Origin: Smittium mucronatum
Lineage: Eukaryota > Kickxellomycota > Harpellomycetes > Harpellales > Legeriomycetaceae
Length of the DNA stretch: 64,000 nucleotides
Direction: 5' to 3'
Assembly (NCBI GenBank): GCA_001953115.1
Contig: LSSL01000004.1
Location: forward strand, 1-64,000
Program-made: the position numbers and the translations under genes
Shown here: positions 45,468-60,000 of the stretch, piece after piece
Layout: every line of letters starts with the position of its first letter
How positions within the stretch are numbered: the stretch's first letter is position 1
The notes under the pieces: model-generated
Seen by the model: only the letters and a program-made list of their open reading frames with translations
Database searches by the model: none
What the model was told of the DNA's origin: nothing

Positions 45468-46850
45468 CTATGTTCCATATTCAAACATGAAAGATAGATA
45501 AAAAAACACATTTATGTGTGAATTTAATGATCAAAAAATCCTCATTATCAATAAAAATATCACTATACCTTTTAGAAATTTATCTTATCCTCTAATTATA
45601 ATATATTTTTATCGCACCATTACATTAAAAATATAACTAACAAAATCAATGTAAGAATATCACAACCCCCCCTTTATTGAATATAGTTATTACCTTTACA
45701 TATTTCATCGCATAGAATCTCGAAACTTCCTTAAATATATAACACAAAGTTTCTATGAAGGTAATACTTATAATTTTTTTTATTTGTAATAATAAAATTT
45801 AAATTTTTTTAAATTATTATTACTAACACCGACTTTACTGCTAATTGGGCTTTCAATGTACCTCCGAATTCAATTTAATAAAAAACTCAGATGTATTGAA
45901 GAGATAATTTTGGAAATAATCGTCTTGATTGATTGTTTTTTCCAACTCAATACACATAATATAAGTAAGAAAATTCTGCAACAAGGAATTTTTCTTCGTA
46001 TATAAAAACATATTTTGGAGGTTTTAGGTACTATTTTACTAAAAGCGCATACCTTCAACTACATAGATTACCAAATCAGTCGAAAATGTTAGTCCATGGT
46101 TATTTGGGGGCCTTGAACGGCTAAAATTGATTGTTTACAAATAAAATATGCAAGCTTTCAATCAAATATATATAGCGTACGGGTTGAAACCGATTGCCTA
46201 AAAATAAATTTATAGTTACAATTTTTTAAATTGTTTTTTTTTATGAAAAGAAAATTTGTAGTTTCAATTAAAATATATATCGATGTATAAACTAAATAAA
46301 GAGGATACTGGTTTCAATTCAAAAGTTATGATTGCTTAATTATAACATAAAGTTAACTCAAATGATTTTATGATCATGATCTTTAAGATGTATTATTTTA
46401 TCAAATTTTTACTTAAAATAATTTAAACATAATTATGAAGACTGGAGATAAATTAACTTATTTAGTAAGTGATGAGCTTTTAGCTATAGATTTTGGTCTT
46501 CCACGGTTGTTTTTCATTCCCAAAAATTTGACATTAATGAGATGCAATATTCATCTCTTTTAAGATAACAGTAAAACCGGTGGCATTTCTTATTTTTTAA
46601 AAGGATAATATAGTAACATAACAACATCCAATTATCTATATCTATGGATTACCTAATAAGAGAAATTCTACAGTTAAAAATCGAGTGTTCTTTTAAGCTT
46701 TTGTACGAGCTACATTTCTCTTTTATTAAAAATTTGGCGAGAAATTCTTCAGTTAATTTGATGTCAGAAATAGCCATATTTTTTTCCCGATTATGAACAC
46801 CCAAATCGTAAAAAAAAATACCAGATAATTTTACATAAAGGACCTTCTGT
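45468..46850. other. Intergenic region without a supported gene
   Basis: A+T-rich, only short chance frames. It lies between repeat R1 and a decayed coding patch. Nothing else seen. Confidence 0.6.
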
Positions 46851-48180
46851 CATATACTGGTTTTTCGAAGCTGTATTATTTGCTGGAACTCACGTCCTTA
46901 AAAATCGAAAAACACAGAGGAATGAATTCCAGTAAATTTGACTTTTCCAATTAATATACCCACTCTTAATGGTAAGGTTGAACTTTTCTAATGAGTTGTT
47001 TTTACTGGGTCCTACGAGATAAACACCTTAATGCGACTCAGAATATTTTACAATATGATTTTCTTCAAATCTACTGATGGTCCAATTCATTTCATCGAAA
47101 TACTCCCACTTTTTTTCAGTAATAAAAAAAGTCTTTTGAAGGCTTCATCGCTATTTGAAAGCTGTATGTACCTAATATCCCATAGAATAAAATCCCTAAA
47201 AGTTTCTGGGCGTGATTTGGTTAATTTCTGTATTTTTCTATACACATTTGTCTAAAAATTTATTCTTTTGCACCCAGATCTAAATATTTAGACAGCTCTT
47301 GATATCCGCGGAGCTGAATTGACAATAAATTTTCTAGGATTAAAGGTCAAACCGTGTAATTATGCCATTTTTTCCATTTCTTTCAGCACCCACAAGTAGC
47401 TTGATATGTTCTCGTTTTTTGAAATCGCTATTCGGCTGGTTGTGAAAGCTCTGTTCAAATCTATGGCTCTTACTTTATGGCGGGATACACAAAGTATATT
47501 AGCTTATATTTAGCATCCATGTGGATGTTCTCTGATTTACAGTCAATTTTTATTAGAGCTTCTGAAGTCAATAATATTCTCATTTCATCTAAAAATTTAA
47601 ATTAATACTGAAATGAAAAATTGATTTTAATATATAGAAGTACCTCAATCTAGGTTGTAACCGGTTATAAATGGTTTCTCAAACTATGATTTCATATTTT
47701 CGATGGTTTGTTTTAATAAGGTTGTTGTTAAATGGTTTCCTCGAGCATTTTTCCCCCTGTTATTTGACAGAATACTGTAAATCCGCAATGGAATAAAGTT
47801 CAAAACCATCATTTTTTAACTTTTTATAATTTCCCATGGTCTTTTTGTGCCTTTTTCGTAGATATTTAATACCAAATTTTTGTCATCTAGTTGTATTCCA
47901 ACTATAAAACAACCCTCTGAATGTTCATTAGCTATATATATTTTGTTTAAGCAATTTTTATATACGTCCAATCGGTCAAGAACGTTACAACGACCCTTTC
48001 TTTTGTTCCTACAGAGGAAAAGTGTCTGCGATTACTCTTTTAAGACTCTTCTTGTACGGATCACCCATGTATTAACTTTATTATCATGCCTTAGTCTGGG
48101 AAGTTCTTTGACTTATTTCCTATTTATTTTCATTTTTCTGGGTTATTTGGAAGACACTAAATTTTGTTAATATAAAGAGA
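46850..48180 (-). pseudogene. Decayed coding region, possibly retroelement pol
   Basis: Minus-strand translation gives long protein-like runs broken by stops and frameshifts. They include CNVLDRLDVYKNCLNKIYIA, then HSEGCFIVGIQLDDKNLVLN (about 47870-47990), then SSYLWVLKEMEKMA and LHGLTFNPRKFIVNSAPRIS (about 47310-47410), then KKKWEYFDEMNWTISRFEEN (about 47060-47120). The second pair resembles the reverse-transcriptase segment HLxxVxExL...GLTLNPxKC that follows the catalytic box in Ty3/gypsy elements, and the last resembles the WxxxCxxAFxxLK segment. No catalytic box survives, so the family is uncertain. Confidence 0.4.
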
Positions 48181-51100
48181 GAGATGTAATCTTTACTTTG
48201 GTGCATTATTTAAAAATAATTTAATATTTTGGTTGCCATAATTACTTTTTCTAAAGCAAGATCAAAACAGTTTGATCCAATAAATTAATAGTGGTCGATT
48301 TGTATATAAATGCTTATTTTTATGATGATATTATTGGACAAAAAAATAACTTGTATGAGACTGATGAATTTTGTATAGAAATGAACAGCATTTTATATGA
48401 TTGATTAATATTGTATGCAGATATTTTTAACCTTTAAAAAAATAATTTAAATCAATAGAAATATAACATTATTGATACATGAATTAAAAAAACATTATAT
48501 TGGATAGTTTCAAAACCACAAAACTTCGAAGCGAAATTTTTTTGAAACCTAAATAAAAATTTAAGAAATCAAGAAATAAAATATAAAAATCCAAAAATAT
48601 ATTTTATATATCAAAAAAACTATAATAAAAAATTTTAAATTTAGAAAAATCATAACTATAAATTTTATAATTAAATAAACCACTAGATAAGTCAAACATT
48701 TAGAATTAAGCGGATGTAATTTAAGTTAAAAAAATGTATTGTATTTAAATAAAGTTGTTAAATTCCGACTTGATAACTAGTCTAATATTTGATTAAGAAT
48801 AGATTAAGATAATAATTATAAATATTTTGAATGTATATCTTTACATAATAAATCGTAAGTTAAAAGTTATAGATATTTTTACCAAGAGTTATTGAAATTG
48901 AAATCTAATACTAAAATTAAAAAAAAAAAAATTAAAACCTTTTTCTTTTTAAGAATATTAATTTAAATCAAAAAATTTGATTTTATAAGTCGTGACTATT
49001 AATCAATTTTAAAATTCAAAAAAATCTATTGTTTTTTATGATTAGAATAAAAATTTTAAATAATTTTTAATTTTTTATGTAAGAGAAATAAGTTTAAAAA
49101 ACTATTCAAAAAATTTTATTTAAAAAATTTAGTGTTTCGAATTGAATAATAAAAAATATATATAAGGTGGATGAAGGTCTTATAATAGGGAGAGTTTAAT
49201 AACCATGGTATTTTTTTGATAAAGATGGTGATTTAAAATAAGAAATAAAATAAAATATTGATAGTTATTTTTTGTAAAATATTCAACTTTTGGCGATTTT
49301 TTTAAATTATATTCTATAAAAGATTCTTAAACTTATTTTTTAACAAGATATATCGTCTTTTTGGTTTTTATAGAAATATATTAACGCTATTTCATAGATA
49401 TTTTGATTTTTTTATGTTTAAATAAAAACTGATAGAAATAACAAAGATAAAAACCTAGTATTAATTTAAAATTTACGGCCACAAAGGAATTTAAATTTTT
49501 TTGTAAAAAAATTCCAAAAGGTTTTAAGTATTAATATATTCTTTCTAACCGGCTTATTTTAGTGTTAAAGATTATTTTGTTACTAGTAAAAAAGTTCCTG
49601 TAAGTAAAATTACTCATATTAAATATTAAATTAAAATTTATCAAAATTTATCAAAACACATGGTAAAATTTTAAAAAAGATGTGATTAAAAGAATTTTTT
49701 TTTTTAATATATTCAAATTTTATTAATGATAAATTTATATGATTTATCTAAAAATTTGATATAAAAATAATGATTTTTTTTAAAAAAATTAGCACAGATA
49801 TCTTTTGAAATTAAAAATTAGAGCACTCAAATCTTAACCGCATAAATTTTGAAAAAAAAAATTTTTTAAAGAGAGATTAGTCCGAAATATTATGATATAA
49901 TTTAAAAAAATATCAATATTTCTCATTAACTTCATTTAATAATTATACATATATTATGACTTTAACCTTTTAGCTTATAAATATAAATATATTATATATC
50001 GCTTTTAGTTAATATAAATTGAAAAAATCCTATTATTACTTTATTTTATTTTAAATATTCTTAAATTTAATCCATTTGTATAAGAATAATCCTTTGATAT
50101 TTTAGATGAAATTTTCGATTTATTCGAGTCTACTAATTGATTGCTATCAAGTAATTTAACAGTCTAAGAAGAGTTTAATATATTTCAGTTTTGTAACCAA
50201 GATACCTTATTAATTTCAAACGATATTTTTTAGATATTTTATTTTTACAATAATATTTTTTTAAAACAATGTTACAGTAAATTAACTACAACTTTAGATA
50301 GTCCACTTAAAACAAGAGATTAATTTTTTATATGGATTTTAAAGTAATTTAAATAGAAAAATTGAGCTTTTTATCTTGATTGATTATAAGATATGAAATC
50401 ACAATTCGATTTTTTTTTTAATCCGTTAGAAAATATATCTCAAGTTCTTTTTTTTTTTTTGAGGATTTCTATTATTTATTTATTACCTTTAATTTAATTT
50501 TATGTTCAAAAATATCTCAGCGAAGTAAAAAAAGTATTTTTTATACAACATCATAAAAATTAGTTCCATATATTAATATATAATATTATAATATTTTTTA
50601 TTTAAACTAAAATTAAAAACCAACATTTGTTCTTACCTCGAGTTTTTTCTTTAAAAAAATCCATAACTCGACTTCAAAATAAATAATTTATATGTTTTTT
50701 TAAGAGTAATTCGAACGCATTTATTAATATAATAATCAAAACCTCTCACAAATTTTTAAACCCTGGTTAGGATAAAATCAAATTCTTGAAAATCAGAGCC
50801 ATTATTGGATTTTCAAAATATTTTTCGGATTTTAATCTATAAAAATTAACGCAACTAAAATTAAAATCACTAGTTTCATTTAAATGAGATTTTATTTTAT
50901 TTACTCTATTTTTAATTGGATTTATTTCATCTTTATTAGATTTAAGTTAAATTTTATCAAATTTCTGTTTCTTTACGAAATTTTAACAAGATTAATAAAA
51001 TTATCCTTTAAACCAGTGTTTTGGTATATTTATATTATTAAGATTTAGGTGGGGTGGGTGGTTAAAAAGTCTTTCTCGCCTCTTTAAATACATTCAAAAT

Positions 51101-54100
51101 TATCCATTTATAAATGTTCTACTTTTTTTTGTTAACATATTGCGTTTTTTAATCAGAAACCTTTTTTTAATTTAATTATCTAATTTTAATTTCAATATAT
51201 TCCAATAAATTTACCAGAATAACCCATATTTTTGTGTTATTTTATTTAAAAAAACAGTATAAGTGGTCTATCTATGAATATTTTATCAATTTTTTTTAGT
51301 ATCCAAATTTCACCTCAAAGAGATGGTTTATAAATGTAAATTTTCTTTTTCCTTAATAAAAAACAAAGATTTATTGAAATTAATTGAGTATATAAAATGT
51401 TTCATTTATTCCTATATACCTACAAGGTGCCATGAATATGTGCTTACTTAAGTTTCGTCCAATTTTTCTACCTATCATTTTACAGAATTAATTTTTTATT
51501 GGAAAATGTAATTTTTTTATTTCTTGAAATTGCACATCAAAAAATTTAAATCTTAATTCTTACTATTTACAAGTAAAAATGTATATTGAATGTCCAGTAT
51601 GTGAATTGTTAATATACCAATAGTCCTGAAACAGGAATATAATCCTTTTATGGATTATTAATATGTTTTTTCAAAATTATATTCTGGTTAGACTACTGTT
51701 TTTTTTAAAAAAATTAAAATTCTCTTACCAATATATTTTATCTTATAAATTATTATTTTATTAAATAATACCGCCTTAAAAATGCATTTTATTAAATTGG
51801 CCAATGAAAATTAATTTATTTTATAATTGCATCAATTAAGGAGTATTTATTAATGAATATCGGTAATTAAAATAATTTTTTTTATCAGTTATTCAATTTT
51901 ATATGCTTCATAATTTTCTGAAAATTCAAAAAAGTGTTTTTTTCTTTCGGATTAGTTTAAAATAATAAAAAAACAATTTTGAAAAAACTGATAAATATAA
52001 ATGTGATAAAGAGTTTAACAAAAAAAAAATTTCTACTCAATTTTTATTGCAATAACATTTCACTGATAGATTATTTTTAATAATCTATGTCGAATTTCAG
52101 CATTTAAATCAAGATTTATAATAAATTATTTACAATAAGATTGAATTATCATAAATTCTCTTCAATAAAACCTTCTAATTTTTTTTTGGTAAAATTCAAT
52201 AAATTAAAGATTTCCTTTTTAATAAGCCTTAATATAAATTAACTTTCTATAAAATCAATATGAGCTCATCTTTCAGAAAAAATACAAATGATTTTTGTAG
52301 ATATTTTCTTAAATTTTCTGTATTTATATAAGGAGTTATAGAAGGGCGATTTTACAAATAATTAATTTTAGTACATCTTATTTTATTTTTATGATATAAA
52401 TTTTATCAATAATTTTCTAAAAAAAGTCCAGTAAATTGTAAAAAAATATCAAATTTTTTTATAATATCTTATCAGAGCGATTTTTTAAAAAAAATTAGAC
52501 AAGAATTTTTAAACTTCTATAAATCAGATTCATATTTATTTAGAATTCAAGGTAATTTTATTTATTTTTACTCTCTTTATCGACAGTTAATTTGATTGTG
52601 TCCTTTTTTTCCCATAAAAAAATTATTTTAGTACTCTTCCATTAATTTTTTATTTTTTCATCTGAATGTTTTTATTTATTGAACATAAATAGTAATAATT
52701 TTTAAGAATTTTACTCACTTGGAGTAAGGTTCAAAATAATGATTTTTTATTTAATTTTAAGATTTTGAATTATTTAATTAGAAATAAAAAACTTTTTCTC
52801 CTTTAAGGTTTATTGAGAAATAAAATTTGCATTATTATATACATTTAATATTTTGGAGTTATAATTAACTATTCAGCTTTGTAATTTAGAGACGAATAAG
52901 ACATATTAACTTTGCATCCGTTTTAAGCTTTAAACATAGAATATAAATACAAAGCTGTAAATATGAGAGAATGAATAGAATAAGATTTTGTTATTGAAAA
53001 TATAATATAAATATAAAAAATGCGGGATTAGAAAAAAATTCAATACCCAATCAACAATAATAATAGATATAATCTAGATAAATTCTACCTATTCTAGCTT
53101 TACGTTTTGAAAAATAGATACATTCACTTTATGAACATATTTTGCATATTATTTTAATTTTTAGTTTACCGATTATTTAAGAAAAAATAAAAATAGAAAC
53201 ACTTAATATCACTGGACGAATAAGTGGGTTCATAATGTTCTCTAAAATCTTAGATTCTTTTTTCAAAAAATTACTGAACTTCTGCAATAATTATTTTATT
53301 TCCCTATTTTTCTTGAAAAAATAATTTTTTTGGAAGTACCAGAGTCGCTTTTATTCTTAAATAAGAATTCATATACCTTTTCAAGATTCTGAAACCGTGA
53401 AAATTATTTCATTAGATTCCAAAGATAATTATATGCATTAAAATTTTAATCCTTTGCAAAAATCTAATCATTAATCAATTTCAAAAATGATTTTGTTTAT
53501 AAAAATGGTACATTAAGTTTAGCTTTTAAAAAAAAAATCGTTTAAATTATAAAGAAATTTTTTTTGCACATATCTGAATATGGGTTTAGATTAAATTTAT
53601 TAATATTTAGACCAATTATTTGGGCTAAAACCTTATTTTGAAATATTAAGATACAGTTTATAGTTTTTTTCATTCCAGAGCTATATATGATAATTCACTG
53701 ATTATCCTGGTTGAAATTTTTCTGAAAATCGGGTAAAATTACAGTAAAATATTAATTTTTTTATAAATGGAAGTTTATTCATATAAATTGGATCAAAAGT
53801 GAAAATTGATTAATTTTCAAAGATTAGAATTTCATAAATTTATTTTTCTACATATTTAATTATATATTTTTATAAAATACCTGTAATATATATATATATA
53901 TATTAAATAAAAAAAGGCACCAAATTGAAGTTATCTTTTTAATATCGGTTTTTTTTTGTGAGTACTCAAGTATGATTTATCTGGTTTTTAATTAAAAATT
54001 TTTATCCTACACATAGAATTAGATAATTCTATCAGGGCTTTTGTAAACTTGTTATTACACTATAATTACAACACTTTTATAATTAAAATATGATAAGTTA

Positions 54101-57018
54101 GAGTTTAGATTTCTTTTTTCACCAAAAAATCCCATTTAACATAACATAGTTTATTTATTTAATTTTTCTAACTGAATTTAATACAAAAATGATTTTATAT
54201 TTTTTTAAAACTTATCCATTCATGATAATTTATGATTAATGAAAAATAAGATTATTGAGGTGATTCAAACTATAATGAAGAGGCTTCAAGTTTTATTAAA
54301 AAGAAAAAACCTATGTTAAAAAAACTGGTAAAAAAAATTGGTATTATAGCTCATGTGGTTATTTTTATTAATTTTTAATTTTAAATAAGGTTTAAAAAAT
54401 TAAACTGGCTTTCAAATAAATAAAAGTATTGCTTTATGTACATAATTTGAATTAATTCTGTTATTTACAAAATATATAAAAAAAAATAGATTATACCGTA
54501 TGTGATAAAAATATTTTATTTAATGTTATAAAACAGGAAAATGCTATAACATAAAATTTTAATGCAAATAAAACAGTATTTATATTAGGCAAAATCTATC
54601 TTTTAAATATAAATATAAAAATAAAAATAAAAATTCTTTGAATTATCAATTAACGCTATGATTAGAAAGTTTTAATGAAAACTAAAAAACTGATTTATTA
54701 ATTCGTGGGGAATTGAAGTTTTGTTAAAAGCTAAAAAATCAAATAAGATAAAAAATTATTTTCTTTATATGAAAAATAACTGAGCTATCAAGAAAAGATA
54801 TCTTATTCACGATTTTTTATTTTAAGTATTTTTCAAAGAACAATTATTTTTAATAAAAAAGTATAGAAGTTGGAATGAATAAGAGTATATTATACAATAA
54901 TAATTTTCAATATTTAAATTTTCAAAATAAATCAATAATTATTAATTCTTGACCTAAATACAAAAATTAAGTTTTCTTTTGTAAATTTTCAATTTTTCTC
55001 AAACAAATCACAATTATTCGCGTATTTTCGAAAAAAAAATTACGCTCCTTAATAATTTATTAAAAATATGATGGAATTAAACATTTTCTTTGAGAGCTAA
55101 TAATTTCCATTTAAATAACCAAATATTCTCCAATTCGGAAATTTATTGCAGAAAAAGTAAAAAATTATCAGGAAAACTAAAGGAAAAGTTACAAAAGAGA
55201 TCTAATAAATGAAAATTATTAAAAAAATATTAGAAATGTTGTTTTTTACATATTTAATGAGTTCGCTATGTTTTGATTTAATTATAATCAATATTTATTT
55301 ATAAATAAAGTGTGATATACAAAAATATCTACACGTGTATAATCGATTAATTCGATCAACAAAACTTATTTTTAAACTAAATAACTTCACTTATATTAAA
55401 TATAACTTTACTAAATTTATGTTTAATTATAATTTGCGTAAATATTTAATTTATTATCTCAAAAAAATTTATTCCAAACCCTTTTAAACTTATTCGAATC
55501 CGGCCTTTTATATTAAATATTTAAAATATATAATTAGAAAAAATAGTTCTATCCATTAATTAACATAGAGAAAATCTAACTTCAGTTATTAAAACCCATA
55601 GAGCTTAATAAATCGTCGATTAATTTGGAATATGTATAATCCATCGGATATTTGGACTTGTTTATATCATACAAAAAAACTTTTTTGATAATCGAAATAT
55701 AAAAATTAAAAATTTGCCTCTTTCCTCAATTAGAAATATGTCAAAAATAATCCATATTTATTTGTTAATCAAGAATTTTTATTATAAAAGAGATTTTGCA
55801 TGGAAAAATTTCATACATTTCATTTGATCTAATATACTTTTATATATTTGTTGGCTTAATTAAAATTTAATCTAATCAGCCATTAGTTTAACTATTTTAA
55901 AAGATACTGGTCTTCAAAAAAATCTCTCACAAATTTTAAACCATATATACTTCACATTTTTTAATTAAATTTCAGAAAAAGTTGGACCTTTTTTTTTAAA
56001 GGAAATTTATTTATAATATTTAAATAATAGAAAAAAATAATGTAGAAATAAAATAAAAGGAAAAGAATAATCAAATTTCATCCCATCTTATCTGTCACAT
56101 GAGCCGCTCCGTACCCACTGGGAATTAATTAAAGGGTGAAAAAGTTGGACCAAATCAAAAATAAGTGAAATAAAATGAAAAATAAGTAAAAATAATTCGA
56201 AATAAGTGAATGCAATTTGTTCGTAGTGCATCTGATTAAAAAAAGGTGAAATAGAATAAAAATTAGAGCATCCATTTAGTAAAAAATGTATATCTGAATT
56301 TTTAGAAAGTGGATCTTAATTCGGAAAAATTAAAAATTCCGTGAATTCAGCTGTGCTACCCCATGTTCTTAAAATAGCCACAAAATCAAAATTCATACGT
56401 AATTTTTAATTTTTCTGAATTGAGATTCATTTCCAAGAATTCAGTTTTAATTTTTTCGATATTGGTCGCTCTAATTTGTATTCAATTTTTTTTTATTTGG
56501 TCACAATTTTTTAGAAATCTCATTAAAAAGTTGTAAAAAACATCTTTTATAATATTTTAAAACTTCCATGCATCCAGGACATAAACTTGAAATAACTTGA
56601 TTCATATTCAGGCGCATTTTAAATTGGTACATGGGATCATTTGGAGAATTTGAGTATCTAACCTTCTGCATATCACATGCTAAGTATTATATGAATGGAT
56701 AATATTAAATATTCGACAAATAATTTCCACTAATTGATCATCAAATTGATTAAAACTTTTCCACCTATGGTTTTAGTAAAAATTTTTGATTTAAATTAGT
56801 GACTACTTTTAAAAACCACCAAAGTCTAATTAAATATAATTATTATCATTTTGGGATTCTTAAAATGTGAATTCTCGTTCTATCTTTATTTTTTTCTAAA
56901 AAAAAATTTAACTATAGTCCCATTTTTTTTACAATTGGCAGGCACTGAGCTATCTATATTACAGTCTTTAGTTCTGATTATTTATTAGACAAAACTCTAA
57001 CCAAGTTTTGACCCAAAA
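48181..57018. other. Gene-free, extremely A+T-rich stretch
   Basis: Nearly 9 kb, by eye about four-fifths A+T, with no frame resembling a protein. It contains TA runs (for example 53885-53903), many A and T homopolymers, and one R2 copy at 55824-55930. Confidence 0.65.
55824..55930 (+). repeat. Dispersed repeat R2, copy 3
   Basis: Aligns with 3060-3168 through CTAATATACTTTTATATATT then TGTTGGCTT, AGCCATTAGTTTA and CTGGTCTTCAAAAAAATCTC. More diverged than copies 1 and 2, with the inverted TGGCT / AGCCA pair retained. Confidence 0.55.
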
Positions 57019-57052
57019 TAAGCAAGCGCTCTACCATTTAAGCTAGATCCCC
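57012..57052 (-). other. tRNA 5'-half remnant
   Basis: Read on the minus strand from 57052: GGGGATCTAGCTTAAATGG, then TAGAGCGCTTGCTTA. This matches the acceptor strand, D-arm (GCTT paired with GAGC) and start of the anticodon arm of an Ala-type tRNA. The expected 3' half with a GGTTCGA box and acceptor complement is absent downstream, so it is not a functional tRNA gene. Confidence 0.55.
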
Positions 57053-60000
57053 GCTGGTTTTTTGTAAAAAAAAACAAAGTATATGACTAATAGCAATTAT
57101 AATAATATGTTTAAAAAATTTATCTTCCGTGGTTTACATCCGATCATATTTAAATTATTTCCATTTATTTAGATAACAAGTTCAGATACATTAACTCTAA
57201 ACTTATCAATAACAAATTGTTTTTTTTATATAAGGATTGTTTTTTTTTGGAGGGACTCAGGAGAAATGAGATCAGAATATATATCTTTTGGAAGAAATAA
57301 TAATTTAAGATTGAATTTATCATTTTTCAATTAATATAAACTATGCTAGAACCCAGCCCGTCGTAAAAAAATTTATAAAAAAAGATATACACGACAGGTA
57401 TGTTTTATAAAACTGAAAATTTTACTAAATATTTAATATATTGGATGCACTGTTAAAAAAATCAGCCATTAGTTAGATGATAGGATGTAAAAAGTTGTTT
57501 ATTTGTTTTTTTCGAATAGCAACCCTTTTTATAATAAAATATTCCATAAGAACATTTGAATAAACACTTTAAACTATCCAGCAATACACTGCACCGGTAG
57601 CTCTGCAGCTAAGGAATGTATCTTTTATTAATACGAAAGGATCGTCTGTTAAAAAAAACCAGTAATAAAAATCCTGTTTTATCACGTTTTTTTGGGCTAT
57701 TAACAATTTTCATAAACACGCGTAAGACATGTAAATAAAAAAATTATTTTAATTTTTCGTATATCGTTATTGAAATCACTAAAAACAGCCAATAGTAGTT
57801 TTTTCTCCCAAAAAAGTCATATATATAACAGTAAATTAAAAATGGAATTTATAAAAAGATGAAAAAAATTAACTTAAAGAGTTTTATTTTTCTATTTTTT
57901 TATTTCCAACATCAGTTTTAACTAAAATAAACAAAATTTTACATATTAAAAAAAAATTCAAAAGTTAAATCCCATAGAATGGATAGCTTGTAATAACGCA
58001 TGTCTAGACAAATAATAGTGAATTTTACAAAAACCTATAAGAAATAGGTGTTGTATAGAATAAATAAAATTACATATTTTTTCTTTTATATCAATAGAAA
58101 CAATTTATTGGAAGATTTAAATTTTATCATTATTTTTTTATCATCATTTAATTATTTGGGATTTTAGGATAAACAATAAATTATTTGTGTCAAGGGGTTT
58201 TCCATTGGTCTGAGATTTTTACAGCATTAAAATTTTACATTTTACCAATAAAAATGCAATAAAACATAAAAATATGTATTATACACATATGATCATTCCA
58301 TTTTATTGGTTTCACATATGTGTATTTTGTTGAGTAAATATTTAACTAGCTTTTTTTGCGGAAATTATGAGGGAAAATAAATAAAAAAATAACTTCAAAT
58401 TCTATTTATATTAACTCATCTACTCTCTAAAGATAAATTTTTTATAAAAATAAGTATTTTCTTAGTTAATTAAAGAAATTTTTTTTAAAAATCTGAAATG
58501 AAGATTTTTTTTAGTTTGGAAAGGTGAATTAATTTTAAGAAAAGTACCATTTAAAAAAAATATATATTATGAAATTTTTTAGATTATAAATGAGCTTTTT
58601 ATACCTTTTGAGGGTTAAGATATTTTTTCAATGATGTGATAAACTCTGCATATAATACAAGTTACTATTTTTGCAAAAGTCAATCTATTTGTGGTTTATA
58701 CTTGTCAAATAATTTCACTAAATTTTGCTTTGTTCCAATCTGTTTTTACAAATTGAAAAAATATATGAATATCTTCTATACACTTTAGTACTTTTTCGAT
58801 ACAAAATTATTTTTTAAAAAGCATTGTTTGTTCTGTTCTGGATCTCTTTCATCTATCATAGGATCATTTTTATATATTATTTATGTATTTAAATGATTTC
58901 AAGAAAAAGTCATTAAAATTTTATTTTTAATATTTTTTTATTCCTAAAAAAGATTTATTAATACAATACGTATTTATATTATCACTAAATATGTCACAAA
59001 TATACGGAAATTAAAACAATAAATCACTTTCTGGGATACATGGCAGGTTATCTATTATCAAAATAACTTATTTTAAAGCAAATAATTCCTGGTTTTTTTT
59101 ATTTTCCTTATAATTATAAATTCGGATAAATTTTTCAGTCAGTGGATTTGAACAGCAATCATTGAATTTCATAAAAACCAGTAATTTTTAATTTTATCAA
59201 TCAAATTAGTAGATATAATTAATTCATCTGCTTTCGAAGAATTAAACTTAAGAAAATAATATATTGCTATTTATATTTTAGATAAGGTAATTTAATAATT
59301 TTTATTCAAAAGAAGGATTGATAAACCAAGAAAAAAATTATGTGGATTTAAGTTTTTATTTAAAAGATTTTTGTTATTTCTCTGTTGAATACAATTGACC
59401 TCTTTTTATACACAACTTTTTTAAAAAATTATCCTATAAATATTTCTTATTTATACTCAAGTCTGTTCAATTTTTTTTGTATAAACCGCTCCCTTAAATT
59501 AATTTAAACAATAAGTGCTATATTTCTGTGGTCATTTATTGAATGTGAGTAAGATTAAATAATTTGGTTTGGAAAATTTTAGCTCTTTATATAAAAATTA
59601 TTTTTGAATTGTCTTTATATATTAATGTATTGTTACTCTAATATTATTATGCTACCATGTTCCAAATTATAATTTATGAAATTTCATTTATTTGAGCTCC
59701 ATGGCTTATATTGATATAAAAAGAATCGCAAATATAAGTTGATTTAGCCAATAATATTTCAACATATGTCGAACAGAAAAAAATCGGTGAAATAAAATGA
59801 TCCTTAGAATATTTCTTAATGGAAATCGTATTGAAAAAATAACAAATTTTAGATTATTAAAATCAGTGTTTTTTAAAAAAAAATTCTTGTTTAGAAGTAT
59901 TAATTTTATCATTTATATAATTTTATTGTTTTTGAATTCTAAATTGGGAGAATATAAGTCTGATTTTCAAAATATATAATAAAAACAGCAGGTATCTTTA

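Noticed and set aside
57012..57052. Functional tRNA-Ala gene
   Set aside because: Only the 5' half is present; no B box or acceptor complement follows within 150 bp.
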